Assembly (NCBI GenBank): GCA_965234335.1
Contig: OZ248429.1
Location: forward strand, 83,801-147,800
Direction: 5' to 3'
Origin: Leadbetterella lacustris
Lineage (GTDB): Bacteria > Bacteroidota > Bacteroidia > Cytophagales > Spirosomataceae
Length of the DNA stretch: 64,000 nt
Position numbers and translations under genes: made by a program. Positions 60,501-64,000 of the stretch are shown here, one piece after another; within the stretch, counting starts at the first letter, position 1; the number at the start of each line of letters is the position of its first letter. The notes below the pieces were generated by a model that saw only the letters and a program-made list of their open reading frames with translations, made no database searches and was not told the DNA's origin.

Positions 60501-61544
60501 TTATTCAATAAAGTTTTTCACCCGCAAAGCTACGTTTTCTCTGATGTCCATCCAAAAAAGATTATAGTCGGCAAAATGCCATATTTTTGTTTTTATCATC
60601 GCCTTACCAAAAACCTTTGGTTTTTTGATCCATAATAACCCCCCCGAAGTTCTAGCAGAAACTATTTTGGGCGAGATTTTGAATTTCAAACCTACTGTTC
60701 CTCTGTGAAGGCTATAGTCAGTAAAAGCAGTATCATTGGTCCAATTTATTGGATTCACGAGTTGTGCCTTATGCAGTCCATTTTTATAATAATCTGGAAT
60801 ATATCCATTTGCAAAAGTATTCCAACTTACATATTTGCCTACTTCATCAGATTTTGCAGTGAGCTTTATGCTTTTAAACAAGCTATCGTTTACAGGCATA
60901 CCCACTAAATAGGCCGTCACCAGTCGATTCTGTAGTGGTTTATCGTCGAAAAACTCTTGTAATAGTCTGATAGCATGCAGCGTACCTTGACTGTGAGCCG
61001 CTATCACTATAGGTCTGTTTTGATTGAAGTGGCTAAGATAATATTCAAAAGCAGATTTAACATCAGAATAGGCCAAGTCTAATGCTTTTTTTGCAGAAAC
61101 CGAATCCTTGGTTAAAAAAACAGAATAATGTGCCTGACGGTATCGAGGAGCATACACTTTACAGCTTCCGTTAAAAACCGATGCTTGGTTTTTAATGGCC
61201 GAGTTATCTATTTTACTATTCAGTTTTTTATCCTCTACCGAAGCATTCCAAGTATATTCATTTTCTGGTAGCTCAGTGTAAATGGTAGGATAGATATAAA
61301 AAACATCAGCGGCGGCATTGGCTTGGTTGTCGCTCAGATTAATCTTTGATTGGGGAATTTGGTCTGCCATGTCTCTCAAAGTTGGCAAAGCGGCCCAATT
61401 AGTTTTATCGTCAAAATTCGGGACTTTAGGCATTTGTCCAGACTTGAAGTCATTGATAATGAGTACTTTACTCTGAGAATTAGCCTTGAGGGATACTGCA
61501 AAGGAGATTACGAAGAATATTTTTTTAAAAATTATTCTAATCAT
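60501..61544 (-). CDS. DUF3089 alpha/beta-hydrolase, secreted
   Basis: A 347-residue exported protein with signal MIRIIFKKIFFVISFAVSLK and cleavage near NSQ. The DUF3089 hydrolase pattern is clear: ADVFYIYPTIYTELPENEYT near the N terminus, YAPRYRQAHYSVFL, the nucleophile elbow VIAAHSQGTLHAIRLLQEF, and VSWNTFANGYIPDYY. These proteins are predicted esterases or lipases. It is cotranscribed with manC, which is an odd pairing without a known pathway. Confidence 0.9.
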   Translation of the reverse strand: MIRIIFKKIFFVISFAVSLKANSQSKVLIINDFKSGQMPKVPNFDDKTNWAALPTLRDMADQIPQSKINLSDNQANAAADVFYIYPTIYTELPENEYTWNASVEDKKLNSKIDNSAIKNQASVFNGSCKVYAPRYRQAHYSVFLTKDSVSAKKALDLAYSDVKSAFEYYLSHFNQNRPIVIAAHSQGTLHAIRLLQEFFDDKPLQNRLVTAYLVGMPVNDSLFKSIKLTAKSDEVGKYVSWNTFANGYIPDYYKNGLHKAQLVNPINWTNDTAFTDYSLHRGTVGLKFKISPKIVSARTSGGLLWIKKPKVFGKAMIKTKIWHFADYNLFWMDIRENVALRVKNFIE

Positions 61545-61567
61545 ACTATGATTATTTTTTGATTTTA

Positions 61568-61599
61568 TTGTATTGAAATAATTTTAATGCTTATTTTTG
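61568..61599 (+). promoter_or_regulatory. Candidate promoter of the second TonB-dependent receptor gene
   Basis: -33 TTG at 61568-61570, 21-base spacer, -7 TATTTTTG at 61592-61599, 41 bases before the ATG at 61641. Confidence 0.5.
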
Positions 61600-61640
61600 G
61601 TCTTTATTTTCATTCATTAACCAAATAATACTGCCTAATT

Positions 61641-63863
61641 ATGAGTAAAACTTACCCAAACCTAAAAAAGTTATTCGTCTTTATCGCTATTTGTCTTTTT
61701 AATGTAAGTTTTACATTCGGACAAACGGTGATTTCGGGAATGATTTCTGACGCCAAAACCAAAGAACCTTTGGTGGGCATAAGTGTACAGATCAAAGGTA
61801 AAGTAATTGGAACGATTACCGATGTTAAAGGTAAATTTTCCTTTACTACATCCACCCCATTGCCGATTCAATTGGTAATTTCTTCGGTTGGTTACAAATC
61901 ACAAGAGTATGCCGTAAATTCTGAAAACGCAGCCATCAACATAAGTCTTGAAGACCAAGATGTTATGGGACAAGAGGTAGTGGTTTCGGCCTCTAGAGTT
62001 GAGGAGAGTGTAATGAAAGCCGCCGTAACAGTAGAAAAAATGGACCTACGTGCCATCCGTGAAACTACCGCACCAAGCTTTTACGACGCCATAGGAAATA
62101 TGAAAGGTGTTGATTTAACCACCCAAGGTTTACTTTTCAAGTCAGTTAACATGAGAGGTTTCGGATCAACAGGTAATGTGCGTACTGTTCAAATGATTGA
62201 CGGAATGGACAACCAAGCTCCTGGATTAAACTTTTCTGTAGATAACATCGTAGGTATGCCAGAACTGGATGTTGAAAGTGTAGAGCTTTTACCTGGTGCT
62301 GCCTCTGCACTTTATGGACCGAATGCCCTTAATGGTGTTATATTGATGAATTCTAAAAGTCCATTTTTATATCAAGGACTTAGTGCATCAGTTAAATCAG
62401 GTGCAATGGTAGCAGACAACAGAGATGTTAAAACTACCCCATTTTATGACATGTCTCTTCGTTATGCAAAAGCTTTCAATAACAAATGGGCTTTCAAAAT
62501 AAATGCTTCTTATTTGGGTGCTCAAGATTGGCAAGCAACCGACTATTCTAACCTAAACCTCGGAGGCTTACAAGATGGAACCCGTGGATTGGGCGTTAAA
62601 ACCGACTATGATGGCCAAAATATTTATGGTGATGAAGTTCAATCAACACTAGGAGCAGTAGCAAATGGATTATTAGCCCCTAATTCTCCTTTGTCAGCCG
62701 CTCAAAAAGCTGGAGTTCAGGGTGCATTAAACGCAGGTTTGATTCCAGCTTCAACTATTGTAAGTAGAACTGGTTATATAGAACGTGACTTGATGGATTA
62801 CAATACAAAAAGTTTAAAGCTTAATGGTGCTTTGCACTACAGGCTAAACGAAAAAACGGAGCTGATTGGACAAGTAAATTATGGATACGGTACAACAGTT
62901 TATTCCGGAACCGGTAGATACGGCCTTAGAAATTTCAATATTACCCAGGCTAAATTAGAACTCAAGGCAGATAACTATGTTTTAAGAGCATATACAACGC
63001 AAGAGCGTTCTGGTAAGTCTTACCTTTCGGGATTAGCGGCTATAAATGTTTTAAATGAAGCAAATCCACATGCCACTTGGTTTGGGGAATATTTAAATGC
63101 TTTTCTAGGAGCACGAACAGCCGGTCAAGGTGTAGATCAGGCACATGTTTCTGCTAGAACTTTTGCAGATCAAAAAAACTTTAAGCCAGGCACAGCCGCT
63201 TTTAATAATTCTTTGGAGAAATACAGAGATCTTTCTATTGCTAACGGTGGAAGTAATTTTGTGGATAAAACAAATATGTATCATTTAGAAGGTTTTTATA
63301 ATTTCAAAAATGAAATAAAATTTGCCGAAGTACTAGTTGGAGGTAATTTACGCCAATACCAATTGAGATCTAACGGCACTTTGTTTGCCGATCTAAAAGA
63401 AGGAAGAAACGGAACAATTCCTATTAGTGAATTTGGTGGTTTTGTTCAGGCTGGAAAATCTCTCTTTAAAGATCATTTAAAGCTAACAGGGTCCGTGAGA
63501 TATGATAAAAATCAAAATTTTGAAGGACAATTTACTCCAAGAGTATCGGCTGTAACCTCATTTGGCAAACAAAATATAAGGCTTTCATACCAAACAGGAT
63601 TTAGAATACCTACTACTCAGAATCAGTATATTGACCTTACTACACCTCAAGGAACGCTTATTGGTGGTTTACCAGAGTTTACATCACGCTACAACCTGAC
63701 GGCTGGTATTCCAAGATATATCCTTACTGACTTTCAGCAAAAAGGTGCTGCTTCAAAGTATCTAACACCTGCTGCCCTTGCATCGGTACAAAGTAAAGTT
63801 ACAGCTTTTGTTACAGCCAACTTGCCTGCGATTCAAAGCGGAGTAATAGCTGCTGGTGTTTAA
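61641..63863 (+). pseudogene. SusC/RagA-style TonB-dependent receptor, interrupted at its 3' end by an IS element
   Basis: A 740-codon outer-membrane receptor frame with signal ending FTFGQ near residue 28. A CarboxypepD_reg-like domain (about 30-110: GMISDAKTKEPLVGISVQIK ... FSFTTSTPLPIQL) is followed by a plug with VVVSASRVEESVMKAAVTVE, MRGFGSTGNVRTVQMIDGMD and LLPGAASALYGPNALNGVIL, and then barrel strands. The frame stops at 63863 in AAIQSGV-type loop sequence, well before a normal barrel end and without a terminal aromatic strand. IS3-like sequence begins at the same point. The stop codon is probably supplied by the insertion. The remaining barrel presumably lies beyond the window. Alternatively the mobile element sits next to a naturally short receptor, which is less likely. 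Confidence 0.8.
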
Positions 63864-64000
63864 CCTGATAAAAAACTGGACATAAAATTAAGTTTAAAAG
63901 TTTTAATTTGTGTCAAATATGGGAAATCATCGAAGGAACTGGTCAAGTGAAGAAAAATTAGCTGCAGTTCAAACCTTAAAATCAAAAGGAGTATCAGTAA
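63857..64000 (+). mobile_element. Left end of an IS3-like insertion sequence
   Basis: From about 63857 (TGTTTAACCTGATAAAAAAC) the sequence turns into an IS-type terminal repeat with the run AAAAACTGGACATAAA, followed by a transposase orfA start at 63919. Many IS3-family elements begin with TG and carry a TGGACA-like inner end. The exact border could be at 63857 or at 63866. The right end, target duplication and orfB are outside the window. Confidence 0.7.
63919..64000 (+). CDS. IS3-family transposase OrfA, N-terminal part, cut by window edge
   Basis: Only 27 codons are visible: MGNHRRNWSSEEKLAAVQTL then KSKGVSV. The 'RR-W-sxEEKlxaV-xxKxxGxSV' pattern is the first helix of the helix-turn-helix in IS3/IS150-type OrfA proteins, which bind the terminal repeats. 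The frame is open at the right edge. Confidence 0.75.
   Translation, partial: MGNHRRNWSSEEKLAAVQTLKSKGVSV

Overview
The window looks like a chromosome segment from an AT-rich Bacteroidota bacterium, most likely of the order Cytophagales. The evidence is gldH (gliding lipoprotein) next to a PSP1/RicT gene, SusC/TonB-type receptors, DUF2480 and DUF2490 genes, many N-terminal lipoboxes, and several TAnnTTTG -7 boxes of the Bacteroidota type. The genus cannot be fixed from sequence alone. No rRNA, tRNA or CRISPR array was seen.

Layout. 1-10 kb: an AEC-type transporter cut by the window edge, a decayed nucleotide-cyclase fragment, a VOC protein, a DAACS symporter, a YgiQ radical-SAM protein, a PIN toxin-antitoxin pair translationally coupled to murI, nupC, a DUF4160/DUF2442 pair and cysS. 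10-20 kb: an Omp85-like barrel, a GDSL lipoprotein, a lactonase propeller, an FGGY kinase, a dead ECF sigma gene, a Rieske / b-cytochrome-like / YceI cassette, the opposing operon terC-plsC-gatC, and a DUF6807 gene. 20-33 kb: a membrane coiled-coil protein, an MFS transporter joined to a kinase-like gene through an exact 86-bp tandem duplication, a BatA-like protein, lhgO, and nuoL-nuoM-nuoN without the rest of nuo. 33-50 kb: an S10 peptidase, a LytS/LytTR pair, a TonB-type receptor, gldH-ricT, purD, a Tat-exported propeller, an esterase, and a minus-strand run of DUF2490, OmpR-type regulator, histidine kinase and a second copy of the coiled-coil protein. 50-64 kb: a decayed TPR gene, a YdjC deacetylase, an S1/P1-like nuclease, a MazG-type pyrophosphohydrolase, a broken YhcG/DUF1016 nuclease gene, a membrane protein, DUF2480, pnuC, a GT39/ArnT-like transferase, manC, a DUF3089 hydrolase, and a TonB-dependent receptor that stops where an IS3-like element begins at the right edge.

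Themes. Most genes are core housekeeping (murI, cysS, gatC, plsC, purD, nuoLMN) or envelope biology. At least five gene remnants in otherwise ordinary intergenic gaps (cyclase, ECF sigma, an unknown gene at 32.5-33 kb, TPR, YhcG) indicate continuing gene loss. The best candidates for undescribed biology are the Rieske/b-cytochrome-like/YceI cassette, the paired single-pass coiled-coil envelope proteins (one beside a two-component system), and the kinase-like protein at 22.2-23.2 kb. None of these functions is proven here.
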